Shown in pieces: positions 18,150-28,048 of a stretch of DNA of 64,000 nt. The number at the start of each line of letters is the position of its first letter. Within the stretch, counting starts at the first letter, position 1. The stretch comes from Prorocentrum cordatum (Eukaryota; Sar; Dinophyceae; Prorocentrales; Prorocentraceae): assembly GCA_963575745.1 (NCBI GenBank), contig CAUYUJ010003625.1:184501-248500 (forward strand), in the 5' to 3' direction. The notes below the pieces were generated by a model that did no database searches, had not been told where the DNA came from, and worked only from the letters and a program-made list of their open reading frames with translations. The translations under genes and the position numbers were made by a program.

Positions 18150-20810
18150 ACCATGACCAGCATCCAAACCGTCATCGTCTGCATAGCCATCAGCATGTCA
18201 TCACAATCGCTACCTTGGGTACCATCACGGTCATCATCATCAGCAGCAGCATCATCAGAATCACCATCATAATCAATAGCACTATCAGCAACAGCAGCAT
18301 CATGATCATCATGATCGTCATCATCAGCAGCAGCATCAGCATAAGTAGCACACTCATCATCAGTGCCATCAGTATCAGCATAACAAGCATCAGCATCCTC
18401 ATCAGCAGCATCAGCATCACCATCACCGTCAGCATTATCATTAGCATCTCCGTCATCAACATCGTCGTCATGACCACCGCCATCATCAGCAACACCGCCA
18501 GCAGTATCATCATCATCACCAACATCATCATTGCCGCAATCACCATCATCACCATCATCACAAAAAGAAGCAGCAAGAGCAGTACCAGCATCGTCATCAT
18601 GATCATCATCAGCAGCAGCATCCTCATCGTTATTAGTGACTATCATCACCAGCAGCAGCAGCAGCATGGCGATCACCTTCCTCATCGTCACAATGCTAAT
18701 CGCCGGCATCATCATGACCAACGCCCACATCAGTATCGTATGCATCGCCATCAGCATCATCAGCACAATCGCTATCCTGATTATCAGCATCGTCATCACC
18801 ACCAGCAGCACCAGCATCATCATCATTATCAAAAACAGTATCAGCAACAGCAGCATGGCCGTCGTGATCATCATCAGCATTATCAGAATCATCAGCAGCA
18901 TCAGCATCAGCATCAGCATCACCATCGTCATCATCATCGTCGTCGTCGTCAGCATCATGGCCATCACCATCACAACCAGTAGCATCACGAACATCATCAT
19001 TGTCGTATTCACCATCGGCATCGTCATCATCAGCAGCAGCAGCAGTACCAGCATCGTCGACATAATCATCATCAACGGCAGCACCCCTATCGTTGCTAGC
19101 AACTGCCATCATGAGCAGCAACAGCATCGTGATCATCATCCTCATCACCACACTGCTAATCATCACCATCGTCATCATGGCCCATACCCAACTCAGTATC
19201 GTGTGCATCGCCATCGGCATAATCACCTCAATCGCTACCCTGATAAGCAGCAGCATCATCATGATCAGCAGCAACATCATCATCGTCACCATCCTAATCG
19301 ATACCAGTACCAGAAGCAGCAGCATCATGGCCGTCATGATCAGCATCAGCATCATCATAATCAGCAGCATCATCAGCAGCAACATCATCCTCGTCATCGT
19401 CAGCATCATCATCATAATCAGCATCATCATCAGCATCGTAATCACAACCAACAGTAGCATCATCAACATCGGCATTGTCGCATTGACCATCATCAGCAGC
19501 AGCAGTACCAGCGTCGTCATCATGGTCATCATCAGCAGCAGCATGCTCATCGGCTTTAGTAACTACCATCATCAGCAACGATCGCATCATTATCATAATC
19601 CGCATCATCACAATGCTAATCGTCAACATCGTCATCATGACCAACAACGTCTGCATCGCCATCAGCATAATCAGCACAATCGCTATCCTGATTGCTATCA
19701 ACGTCATCATCATCAGCAGCAGCATCACCACCATCATAATCAATAACAGCATCAATCAGCAGCAGCAATAATATCATGGTCGCCATGATCATAAAAATCA
19801 GCACCAACAGCATCAGCATCATCCTCAGCAGCATCATCATCAGCATACTCATCATCACCATGAGTGTCATCGTCAGTATCATCGTGGTTGTTAGCATCAG
19901 CATCATCATCACCAACAGTGTCATCACCAACATCAGCATTGTCGCAGTGGTCATCATCATTACCAGCAGCAATACCATCATGGTCGTCATGATCATCATC
20001 AGCAGCACCGTTATCGATACCAATAACTACCATCAACAGCAGCAACATCATCGTGCTCGTCATCCTCATCAGCACAATGTGAATCGTCAGCATCATCACC
20101 ATTACCAATATCCTAATCAGCAGCATCTTGCATCGCCATCAGCATACTCATCATAATCGTGATCCTGCGTACCAGCGTCGTCACCATCATCACCCTCATA
20201 ATCAATAGCAGAATCAGCAGCAGCATCATGGTCGTCATGAGCATCATCGTCAGCAGCAGCATCAGCATCAACATCATCGGCATCATCACCAGCATCATCA
20301 CCATCGTCAGCATCATCATCATCGCTCACAGTGTCATCATCAACATCAGCATTGTCAGATTCACAAGAACCATTAGCAGCAGCAGTACCAATATCGTCAT
20401 CATGATCACCACCAGCAGTGGTATGCTCATCGGCATTAATGACAGTAGTAACTACCATCATCAGCAGCAACAGCATCGTGATCACCGCCCGCATCATCAC
20501 AATGTAAATCGTCAGCATCATGATCCTGACCAACATCCTAATCAGTATCGTCTGCATCGTCATCAGCCTAATCATTACAGTCGCGACCCTGATTACCAGC
20601 ATCGTCATCATCATCAGCATTGGCAGCATCATCCTCATCACCATCATAATCAATGACAATATTTGCAGCATAATCATGGTCGTCATCATCATCATCAGCA
20701 GCAGCATCAGCATCAGCATCATCAGCAGCAGCAACATTATCATCAGCAGCAGCATCATCAGCATCACCATCATCAGCATCATCATCACCAGCAGCATCAC
20801 CGCTCTAGGT
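18150..20810. repeat. CAT/CAG trinucleotide satellite with higher-order periodicity
   Basis: About 2.66 kb of imperfect CAT, CAG and CGT triplets. Long frames on both strands (poly-His, Ile/Ser, Met/Leu, Asp/Ala) are by-products of the repeat. A less repetitive anchor, GTCTGCATCGCCATCAGCAT and close variants, recurs at about 18,178, 18,738, 19,201, 19,649, 20,128 and 20,549. A second anchor containing AACTACCATCATCAGCA or variants recurs at about 18,635, 19,092, 19,553, 20,016 and 20,437. The array is therefore built from higher-order units of roughly 420-560 bp. Confidence 0.75.
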
Positions 20811-20904
20811 CCTATTCTAAACGCCCTCACATAGCCGAGCAGACGGACATACAAACAGAGAGACAGGCAGAGATCTCAAGAAATCGCTGGAACCTCCCAT
20901 AACC

Positions 20905-21175
20905 TTCACCTTTGCTTTTCCCTCTCCTCCTCCTCTTCCTCCTCCTCCTCCTCCTCCTCCGCCTCCTCCTGGTTCCTGGTTCCCCTAGAAGCTACTCTCA
21001 TCCTTCTCCTCCTCCTGCTCCTCCTCCTCCTCCTCGTCCTCCTCCTCAGTCTGCGTCCTCCGTGTCCTACAAGAGAGTGCGAGGGAGGGAGGGGGGAAAG
21101 GAGCGAAGGAGGGACGGGGATTGGAGGAGAGAGGGAGGGAAGGAGGGAGGGAAGGAAGGTGGTGGGACGCTGACA
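20905..21175. repeat. Strand-asymmetric low complexity: CTC-rich then GGGA-rich
   Basis: From 20,920 to 21,055 the plus strand is (CTC)n/(CCT)n. From 21,075 to 21,170 it becomes (GGGA)n/(GGA)n. The tract sits at the presumed 3' end of the LINE on the minus strand, where LINE tails are often simple repeats. No gene is seen. Confidence 0.6.
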
Positions 21176-21213
21176 TGGGACCTGGGTCCGAGTTCAACTG
21201 CTGGCCTCCGAAC

Positions 21214-22375
21214 TTACTCCTCCTGATCTGTAAGAGGAGGGAAGCAAGAGGCGGGGCCGGCCTGGAAGTGGCCCGCGAAGGTGAGGGTGCCGCGCCAGGG
21301 GGCTCTCCTACGGAGCTCCTCCTCGCGACGCGCCTCGCGAGGCGCCTCGCGTCGGCGCTTGGCCTCCGCCCTGTTGGCAGCGATGCGGCTAAGCTGCTCC
21401 GGGGAGAGACACGGAGGGGGAGGCAGCGGCAGCGGCGGCGGCGGGGGAGAGGAGGGGGAGGAGGGAAAAGGCCTCAGCCAACTCTCTAACTCCTCATCCG
21501 ATCCAAACTCGTGCAAGAGAATATTCCTGCTGGGGCTGTCAGGAGCTGGAGTCGGAGCTGGGGCGGGAGCTGGAGTCGGAGCACATGTGGGGCCCATGGG
21601 AGTCTCATTGGGGTCGTCCTGGAACCTGTGCATCTCTGGATCAGCTCTCTGTGTCTTGGTCGTTCTCCCTGCAAAATCTGGTGCTGTGTCAAAGTCCGCA
21701 CCTATCTCTGGCAGGTAAAACTTGCGTAGGTCAGCGCACAGCGCGCTCTCGTCAATGTGCTGATCTTCATTGTCAGCATCTGTGAAAATGTTGTGCATAG
21801 AGGCTGCAATGGCTGCTGCAAGTCGGGCACACATCTCCTCAGGATATGTCTTCTTAGCATGCGTTTTAAAGACAGTGCGTCCTCCAACATGCTCCTTTCC
21901 CTGCAGTGTCTTGTGCGCTCCTTTCCCGTGGTGACACCAGCCATTGCCTGGTCCCTCGCACAAGCGGCTTCGCAAGCATGGCATTCTAAGTCCAAGGAGA
22001 CGCGTGGGAGCTCTTCCAAACTCCGCAGGGTCTCGATCTGTCGGCTGCAGCGTGCATTGGTCAAAGTCGGCTGTGATCGTGATAGGAGCTGATGCCAGGG
22101 CCTCAAGGGGCTCCCAGTGAAAGCTGCTGGGAGCCTCTGGCCTCCAATGGGCCGGGAGAGGATGCTCGATCCACCCAGAAGTCCCCGCCACCATATGACA
22201 GCCCAAGAGAAACACCAGGTTCTGCAGTAGCGTATTGGCCGCGTGTAGTTGTAGGGCCTGTCGCTCCGAGACCCAAGGGACGCCCCAGTACCACTCGTGC
22301 GTGCGAAGGGGAGGGGGGCCCCCGTCCAGCCATCTGGCCGCGCTCCAGGTTTCACAGGGGGCCCCCCCCCCCTGT
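21214..22375 (-). pseudogene. LINE methyltransferase-like domain, second half (PC, EHP and Cys/His tail)
   Basis: After the C11 run at 22362-22372 the domain continues in another frame: GGGAPCETWSAARW (PC motif), GWIEHPLPAHW, a segment with CTLQPTDRDPAEFGRAPTRLLGL, then CHHGKGAHKTLQG and KKTYPEEMCARLAAAIA. This tail (APT/KPT, then C-x-H-G..H, then YPxxMCxxLA) matches the modules of elements A and B. A one-base change in the G-run would join it to the preceding frame. The downstream part (21,214-21,700) is Pro/Glu-rich and ends near the simple-repeat tail. The catalytic Cys of the PC pair is present. DNA methyltransferase activity is a hypothesis. Confidence 0.6.
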
Positions 22376-24206
22376 GTTCCACACCCGTCTGGCCAAGATG
22401 TGTTCACCCCACTGTGTGATAGTATCTGTGCGCATGAGGTCCCCCATGTCTGTGTCAATGGCTATGTCCACTGAAAGCATAACAATGTGGTAGGCTGTCG
22501 CAACATGTTCATGCTCGATCCAGGCCTGCACGTCGCCCTCGCGTCGCCTGCCTGAAAAAAGGTTAAGCACAAAAATCTCCTTTCTGTGTACTCGCGTGGG
22601 CACCCACTCAGCGGCTGGTCCACTGAAATCTTGCGGTCGGTATCTGTAGTATCTGTCACTGAATGTGAGTCCTTCCTGCAGTGCTGGCTGGGGGGGGTCA
22701 TTGAAGAGAGCAGTGTATGCCGACAGTGCAGTAGGTCCTATTTCGTATGCATGTGTACGTAGTAGTTCCTTGGCCTCACTTTCGGAGAAAAAGGCAGCTG
22801 CAAACATGGCTGCTGGATAAAGCCCGTCCGTCGGATATTGTACATGTGCTGGGAATGCTGCTCTCCATCTGCCTAGTCCAGCACGTCTCTGCTTCTCATG
22901 CAAATCAAGGTCTGCCTGTCGCAGCTCTTCTGCCCTCTCTGGAGGGACTGTAGCTCCGTGCAACATGTATGCGAGCTGGCACACTGCTGCGTCGAAGGCA
23001 AGGTGATCCCTGAGGAGACGCCTAGAGGAGAAGGCCATAGAACACGCCATGCATACTGTCCCTTCCCCCATGAATCTGGATACCACATGTACCTGGCTGT
23101 AGTGTACGCGCACGATGTGCTGTCGCGTGCTCTTTGCCGTCTTGCCCACATAGTCACACCACATGCATCTGAGATCAGTCTGTGCCTGTGGGGGGGGATG
23201 AAGAGGGTGATTCACGTTCGTGATCGGTATCGGTACTCCTGCCGGGTGCACAAGTTGAAAGAAATCCTGCTGTGCCTTGTCCGCCAAGGCTGCTCTTGCC
23301 GCTGCATCAGCATGCGCAGCAAGAGTGACATGCAATACCTTCTTCCAAGCTGAAAGTGACTGCAGAATTCGAACTTCCCATGCCTGGAAGTCCTCAGCTG
23401 GATCTGGCATCTCGCGAAGTCGGTGGTTGTTGGTCCGCACCCACTGTAAGTCATGTAGTACTCTGTGTAACCACGTATGTTTGTGTATGTGATCCTTGCG
23501 GTACGCATGTGCAAGTAGGCTGCGTAGTGTAGGTGTGCCATGGTGTAAAAGGCGACCTAGCAGGCGCAGCCTGTGTACTCTAAGCACTGCGTGTAGATCT
23601 GCCCGTCGTACCCTTGCTAGTATGAGCCTGTCGGGGTCAGCTTCAGAGTCCTTCTGAGGGGCCCTCAAAACCTGACGGTATTTGTTGATGATCAGGTGCT
23701 GGATGTGCGCGTGCTGAGCTTCCGTGAGTTCTGGCCATGTACCTGCATTGTATAGGAGGCCCGCAAAAATAAGCGTGTCCACAAAGTGCAGAGTGGCCTG
23801 CGGCGGGAGCCCAATAGGGGAGCCAAAGACCCGTCTACGCAGTAGTGTACTGGACGACCTCACAGACGCTTCCCGATGGGCCAGCTCGGGCCCGATGGAT
23901 CCCAGTTCATCTAGCTGCGTGCCCAAGTGTGGGTATGTCCTCACTGCGAGCAGAGTGAAGCGTCCTAGGAGCTCTGATTGGATCTCGAAGCGGCCTTCTC
24001 GCTCGAGCCATAACTCCCGTTTGGCACGCTTGGCGCCAATTCCTCTGAGTTGAAACAGCACCTCCGTCTTGCCTGCAGCAAAGTTGAGCCTGAGTCCTCT
24101 TCTCACAAAGCTGGCAGCTACCACCGCCGCTACCTTGGGCGCAGCTTCCAGCAAGTGCAGGGCTGCTCCTAGAACGACAATCGCACCATCATCGAAAAAA
24201 ACATAT
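22352..24206 (-). CDS. LINE ORF2, C-terminal part: RT motif C, thumb, C2H2 fingers and start of methyltransferase-like domain
   Basis: Reading in this frame from 24,206 gives YVFFDDGAIVVLG, the RT motif C with its Asp pair (F-x-D-D), then LNFAAGKTEVLF and YPHLGTQLD, typical of the RT palm and thumb. A long helical connection follows. Two C2H2-type fingers come next: CMWCDYVGKTAKSTRQHIVRVH and CMACSMAFSSRRLLRDH. A methyltransferase-like region begins with EIFVLNLFSGRRREGDVQAW, which resembles SAM-binding motif I, and VMLSVDIAI. The frame ends in the homopolymer at 22362-22372, just before the PC motif. The listed ORF's first start codon is at 24154, inside RT, so the true frame enters from upstream. 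Confidence 0.75.
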
Positions 24207-24509
24207 TTCCAAGCCTCCTCGCATAGTGTCTGGAGCGTGCTGCATCATGTCAGACATTGATGCATGTAATGATATAGGTATACGTAGATCGAGCTCCAGT
24301 TCCTGCAGCCCCTGCTGAGCTTCCTTCACGCATGCTGCCATTACGTAGTTGAAAATTACGTCGCCTAGCTGCTGTCCTGGCACCGCTCCTTCAAGTGAGA
24401 AGGCAACTGCTGACGCTCCTGGGTACCAGAACCAGTTGCCTGAGTAGCTAGAGGCTGTGAGCGCGCGCACGTGCCGAGATATCCCTGCTTGTTCCAGTAG
24501 TGTGTGATG
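24189..24509 (-). pseudogene. LINE ORF2 RT middle segment with motif B, out of frame
   Basis: The frame 24189-24470 reads SSYSGNWFWYPGASAVAF, then GAVPGQQLGDVIFNYVMAA, the RT motif B type (G-x-x-P-G-x-x-L-x-x-x-I-F-N). It links the end of the 24510-28043 frame to the downstream RT segment and is in a different phase from both. It ends at the T7 run (A7 on the plus strand at 24195-24201), where the next frame takes over exactly at the catalytic FFDD. Confidence 0.65.
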
Positions 24510-27500
24510 TTATGCGATGTGCGCCTTGAGGTCCTCAATGGCACCTGGTGGGAGCCCCGCTGTGTGTAATATGCTGTGTAGGTCCGCATCTGAGGTGCCC
24601 AACTGCATAACAAGCTCGCGCACTGCCCGATAAAAAGCTGAGACTGCGTCAAGCATGAAAAAGAGCGCTGACAGCTTGAGCGTCTGTGCGAGTTCTTGAA
24701 ATGAACGCACAGCGAGCGCTGCAAGGTCGACTCCTCTCCCTGCAATTCCTCCATACTGCGAGTCCCCTGCATATGCAGGGAGAGCTTCTGCGAGCGGCGC
24801 CCGCAGCAGCTGTCGGTATTTTTTCCCAGGTTGGGATGATATCATCACAGACCGATGGTTCTTGCATATGGCCGGGGTAGCTTTCTTCTTCCAAATGTTC
24901 CAGTAGTTGCCCCCCTTCCATTGCAAGGGTTCCTCGATGCGGGTACAAGCTTTAACCACCACAGGGTAGAACAGGGCTCCCAGGGCCGTGGCAAAACTTC
25001 TGAGAAGGGCTCCTGGAATGCCGTCTAAGCTGGCAGCTGAGGGCTTGGCAGTGCGGCAAGCTCTTTGGTAGCTGAAAAGGGTAGGAAGGAACACTTCAGC
25101 ATACGTGATATCGTGTGTGAGTTCCTGAGGGAGGGATGGGATACTTCGCGCAAATGTGTTGGCGTCGGCAACTGGCACCACCACTCCCACTTCTTCTGCC
25201 GCAAAGTGGCGCAGCCATCTGTCTGCTGCTGCTTCATGCGTGGCAGCCATGCTGCCATCCTCTAGCTCTATGATGGGTAGGGCCCTGGTGTTCACTTTCT
25301 TGGACGAACCGATTCCCATAGCACGTAGTTTGGCAAACACCTGATCATACTGCCTGCGATCCCATGCATCCGAAACTCCCTGCACAAGGTTGTTGTAATG
25401 ATGCAAGGCATCTTGCATAGTCGCATGTCGGATCAGTAGTGTAGTGTGAAAAAGCAGCAGCTCACGATGTGCTAGGGCACAAGCGCGCACTCCATGCGCA
25501 TAATCCCAGCAGCACGTAATGTAGTCCCATATTCCCGTCTCCGTCCCATGCCCCGTCTGATACTCCTTTGGTCTGAAAGGGGGAGGTAGTATGATGGCCG
25601 TGACCCCTTGATGTCCCCATTTAGCAAGTAAACGTGGTTTGCCTATGCCTCTGCCATTGCCTTGCTGCCTGCGTATGTCCGCTTCTCGGCACAAGAGAGA
25701 TGCCGTTGCTTGCGGAAGGAGGAGGCATGACTGCTGCATCTGCCGTGTGCGTCTTACTAAGGTAGGCAGGCATGGCATGCGCCGCGATCTTTTGCTGCTG
25801 TGGCCACGTGGCCTATCATGTTCTGCATCTGTCGTCGCAAAATGCAGCTGCCAGGCGAAAAAGATGACTCGCAGCATGGCTCTGTGCGCTTGCAGCCCGA
25901 TTTTGCGAGCTAGGCGTAAGTATATACTTCGCTCATCCTGCATAGCAAGTGTGCTGACGCTGATCCATGATTGCCGTGGTTGCCGCCCCGCTGCCGTCGT
26001 ACGTACTGGGAAGGCTGTGGCCATGGCATACCTCACGTACTCTTCACATGTTTTGACGTGATCTGTACTGTGTACTGCAAAGTCGGGCTGTCGGAACTGC
26101 GAAAGCAGATGTTGGAATAAACTGACGGACGCTGGATCCTTGTACATGTCAGGATCGTGCTGCACCTTGTAGGGCCTCGGTGCTGTTGGCACAAAGCTGG
26201 ATGGCGGGAAAAGTAAGCATGCTGCCACCACGTTGTGGTCTGGCTGCGTGACTGTGAGGTCGATGCCGTGATCGACTCCTTGCGCAGGCACACGTATGTC
26301 AGCGGACACAGCTATGTAGTCGCGCCTCTTAGGTGTGGTGCGTGCTCCTGGTGCCGTCCAGGTACCCGCGGATCCCGATGGGTCTTCATAAAAGGTAGAA
26401 GGAGCCCATTGGGCTGTGCCCTGGAGGAACATACGAAAACTGTGTCCAGGTAGGTTTTCAGGCTCTGCATGTATGGGCCCTACATGTGCGTCCGTGTATG
26501 ACCCAACTGCTGCATTGGCGTCAATCAGTGTAATCACATGCTCTGCAGTACCCCTGTGCTGTATAATAAGCTGCTGTAGTCGTTTCCACCACTGTCGTAT
26601 GTGTGCTGGGGGTCGGCGCGAATGCGGAGCATGAGCAGCACATACACAGAGCGAAAGTGAAGGGGCCCTCACGGCCACGATCATGATGTCTGGCGCTGCA
26701 TATAACACTTGGCAGTGAGAAGGCTGTACCTTGCATCCCTCCTGGTATTCCCAATGTGTGTTGATCCAGACAGTACATCCATCCCCTCCGGAGTCGTTAG
26801 CCTGGGCGTGCAACAGGAAGTACGGGCCAAGCTCGGATGTGCCTGTCCGCCTGAGACGCGTCTCAACTGTGCCTACTATGAAGTAGGGCCGTTGCGCAAA
26901 CTGCCCCGCCAGCTGCATCATGCGGCCTGTGGCGTTGAAACCCTGAAACTTGTCGTGTGCCTGTCGGGAACCCTTGTAGGCTCGGGGGTCCAGCGAGAGC
27001 ACATTGGCCATGGCCATCCAGCCCATGGCAAAGACATGTCGGCCTCGTGGAGGTCTCTTGGGGCTCGGTAAAATTTCCCGAATGCCCGTAGTGGGGACCT
27101 GAGGCGTAGGGAGAGGCATACCGTGGTTGGGTGGGTAAGCCTGTCGTATGCTGGAGTCGGAGAAGAGTAACCAAATCCAGGGTAGGGCCTTTTGGTGGGG
27201 GTCCTGATGTATAAGGGATCTCCACGCTGGCTCAATGAAATCGGGCAATACACGCATGGCATATAGACGTGCAAGCGTGTCCACGCACTCGTTCCACGGG
27301 AGTGCAGTGTGTCCATGTACATGCTCATACGCCACCACAATCACACAAGCTCGTATGATCTGCGTAAGACTGTCAAGTAACGTCTTAGCTGGCAGCAGCA
27401 CGCCGTGCACATATCCTCCTTGGTAAATACGCAACACGTCCATGTTGTCAGTGTAAAAACATATCGGAGCCTGCCTGCAACACGATGGTGCTTGCAAAAG

Positions 27501-28043
27501 CCAGGCTGTGGCCCAAATGGCCGCTTCTAGCTCAGCTCTCAACGGGGTTCTCGCATCAGAAGCATCCCATCCCTGCAGAGGGCCAGCAAGAAATCCTAGG
27601 AAGGAGACTCCGAAAGTGGTGACAGCGAGCACACAGAACGCCCATGCTGGTGAGCACGTCTGTCCCTGGTGTTTGAAGGTCCCTGCCGTCGCATCTGTGT
27701 ATATCTTGAGATGGTCAATCTGGACCTTCGGGTCAAAAGGTACGAGACTGGCAAAGGCTGACACTGTAGAAGAATGCCAAAACTGTGCCCACGACAGCAA
27801 GTCATTGGAAAGCTGAATGGGCCATTTCTTCTCTAACAGCTTCTTGGTAGAGTGGAGCGGCGGGATGGGAGAGTAAGGAGCACCTGTCGTTGATTCCACT
27901 GGATTGCTGCAAATCTGGTATCCGAGGTGTTCCGAGCAATTTTCCCTTGGCTTGTCCTCTTCACTGGGGAATGGGCAAGCTGGAAAATCTGGATCTTGGA
28001 TGGGAGTATTTGAATTCAGAGCGGGCCGAGACGCTTCTGACAC
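24510..28043 (-). CDS. LINE ORF2, N-terminal part: RNase H, endonuclease and first half of RT
   Basis: 1,177 codons. RNase H is first: IYTDATAGTF near residue 114, AELEAAIWATAWLL, CFYTDNMDVL and HVHGHTALPWNECVDTLAR supply the D-E-D-D set. An endonuclease/exonuclease/phosphatase domain follows (about residues 345-620): AAHAPHSRR, VITLIDANAAVG, RRDYIAVS and QPDHNVV, matching the H, DAN, DY and DH motifs. RT begins near residue 950 (KPSAASLDGIPGALLRSF, PAICKNHRSVMISSQPGKKY) and reaches motif A, FFMLDAVSAF, with its Asp codon at 24648-24650. The frame ends at a stop within RT. The first codon is GTG and the frame is open further upstream, overlapping ORF1. An RNase H ahead of the endonuclease is unusual, because LINE RNase H normally follows RT. 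Confidence 0.8.
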   Translation of the reverse strand: MSEASRPALNSNTPIQDPDFPACPFPSEEDKPRENCSEHLGYQICSNPVESTTGAPYSPIPPLHSTKKLLEKKWPIQLSNDLLSWAQFWHSSTVSAFASLVPFDPKVQIDHLKIYTDATAGTFKHQGQTCSPAWAFCVLAVTTFGVSFLGFLAGPLQGWDASDARTPLRAELEAAIWATAWLLQAPSCCRQAPICFYTDNMDVLRIYQGGYVHGVLLPAKTLLDSLTQIIRACVIVVAYEHVHGHTALPWNECVDTLARLYAMRVLPDFIEPAWRSLIHQDPHQKALPWIWLLFSDSSIRQAYPPNHGMPLPTPQVPTTGIREILPSPKRPPRGRHVFAMGWMAMANVLSLDPRAYKGSRQAHDKFQGFNATGRMMQLAGQFAQRPYFIVGTVETRLRRTGTSELGPYFLLHAQANDSGGDGCTVWINTHWEYQEGCKVQPSHCQVLYAAPDIMIVAVRAPSLSLCVCAAHAPHSRRPPAHIRQWWKRLQQLIIQHRGTAEHVITLIDANAAVGSYTDAHVGPIHAEPENLPGHSFRMFLQGTAQWAPSTFYEDPSGSAGTWTAPGARTTPKRRDYIAVSADIRVPAQGVDHGIDLTVTQPDHNVVAACLLFPPSSFVPTAPRPYKVQHDPDMYKDPASVSLFQHLLSQFRQPDFAVHSTDHVKTCEEYVRYAMATAFPVRTTAAGRQPRQSWISVSTLAMQDERSIYLRLARKIGLQAHRAMLRVIFFAWQLHFATTDAEHDRPRGHSSKRSRRMPCLPTLVRRTRQMQQSCLLLPQATASLLCREADIRRQQGNGRGIGKPRLLAKWGHQGVTAIILPPPFRPKEYQTGHGTETGIWDYITCCWDYAHGVRACALAHRELLLFHTTLLIRHATMQDALHHYNNLVQGVSDAWDRRQYDQVFAKLRAMGIGSSKKVNTRALPIIELEDGSMAATHEAAADRWLRHFAAEEVGVVVPVADANTFARSIPSLPQELTHDITYAEVFLPTLFSYQRACRTAKPSAASLDGIPGALLRSFATALGALFYPVVVKACTRIEEPLQWKGGNYWNIWKKKATPAICKNHRSVMISSQPGKKYRQLLRAPLAEALPAYAGDSQYGGIAGRGVDLAALAVRSFQELAQTLKLSALFFMLDAVSAFYRAVRELVMQLGTSDADLHSILHTAGLPPGAIEDLKAHIA

Positions 28044-28048
28044 GGCCC

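Noticed and set aside
18104-20850. Long ORFs on both strands, up to 332 codons (poly-His/Ser/Ile/Met/Asp).
   Set aside because: They follow from the trinucleotide repeat: all phases are open, composition is that of CAT/CAG permutations and no domain appears.
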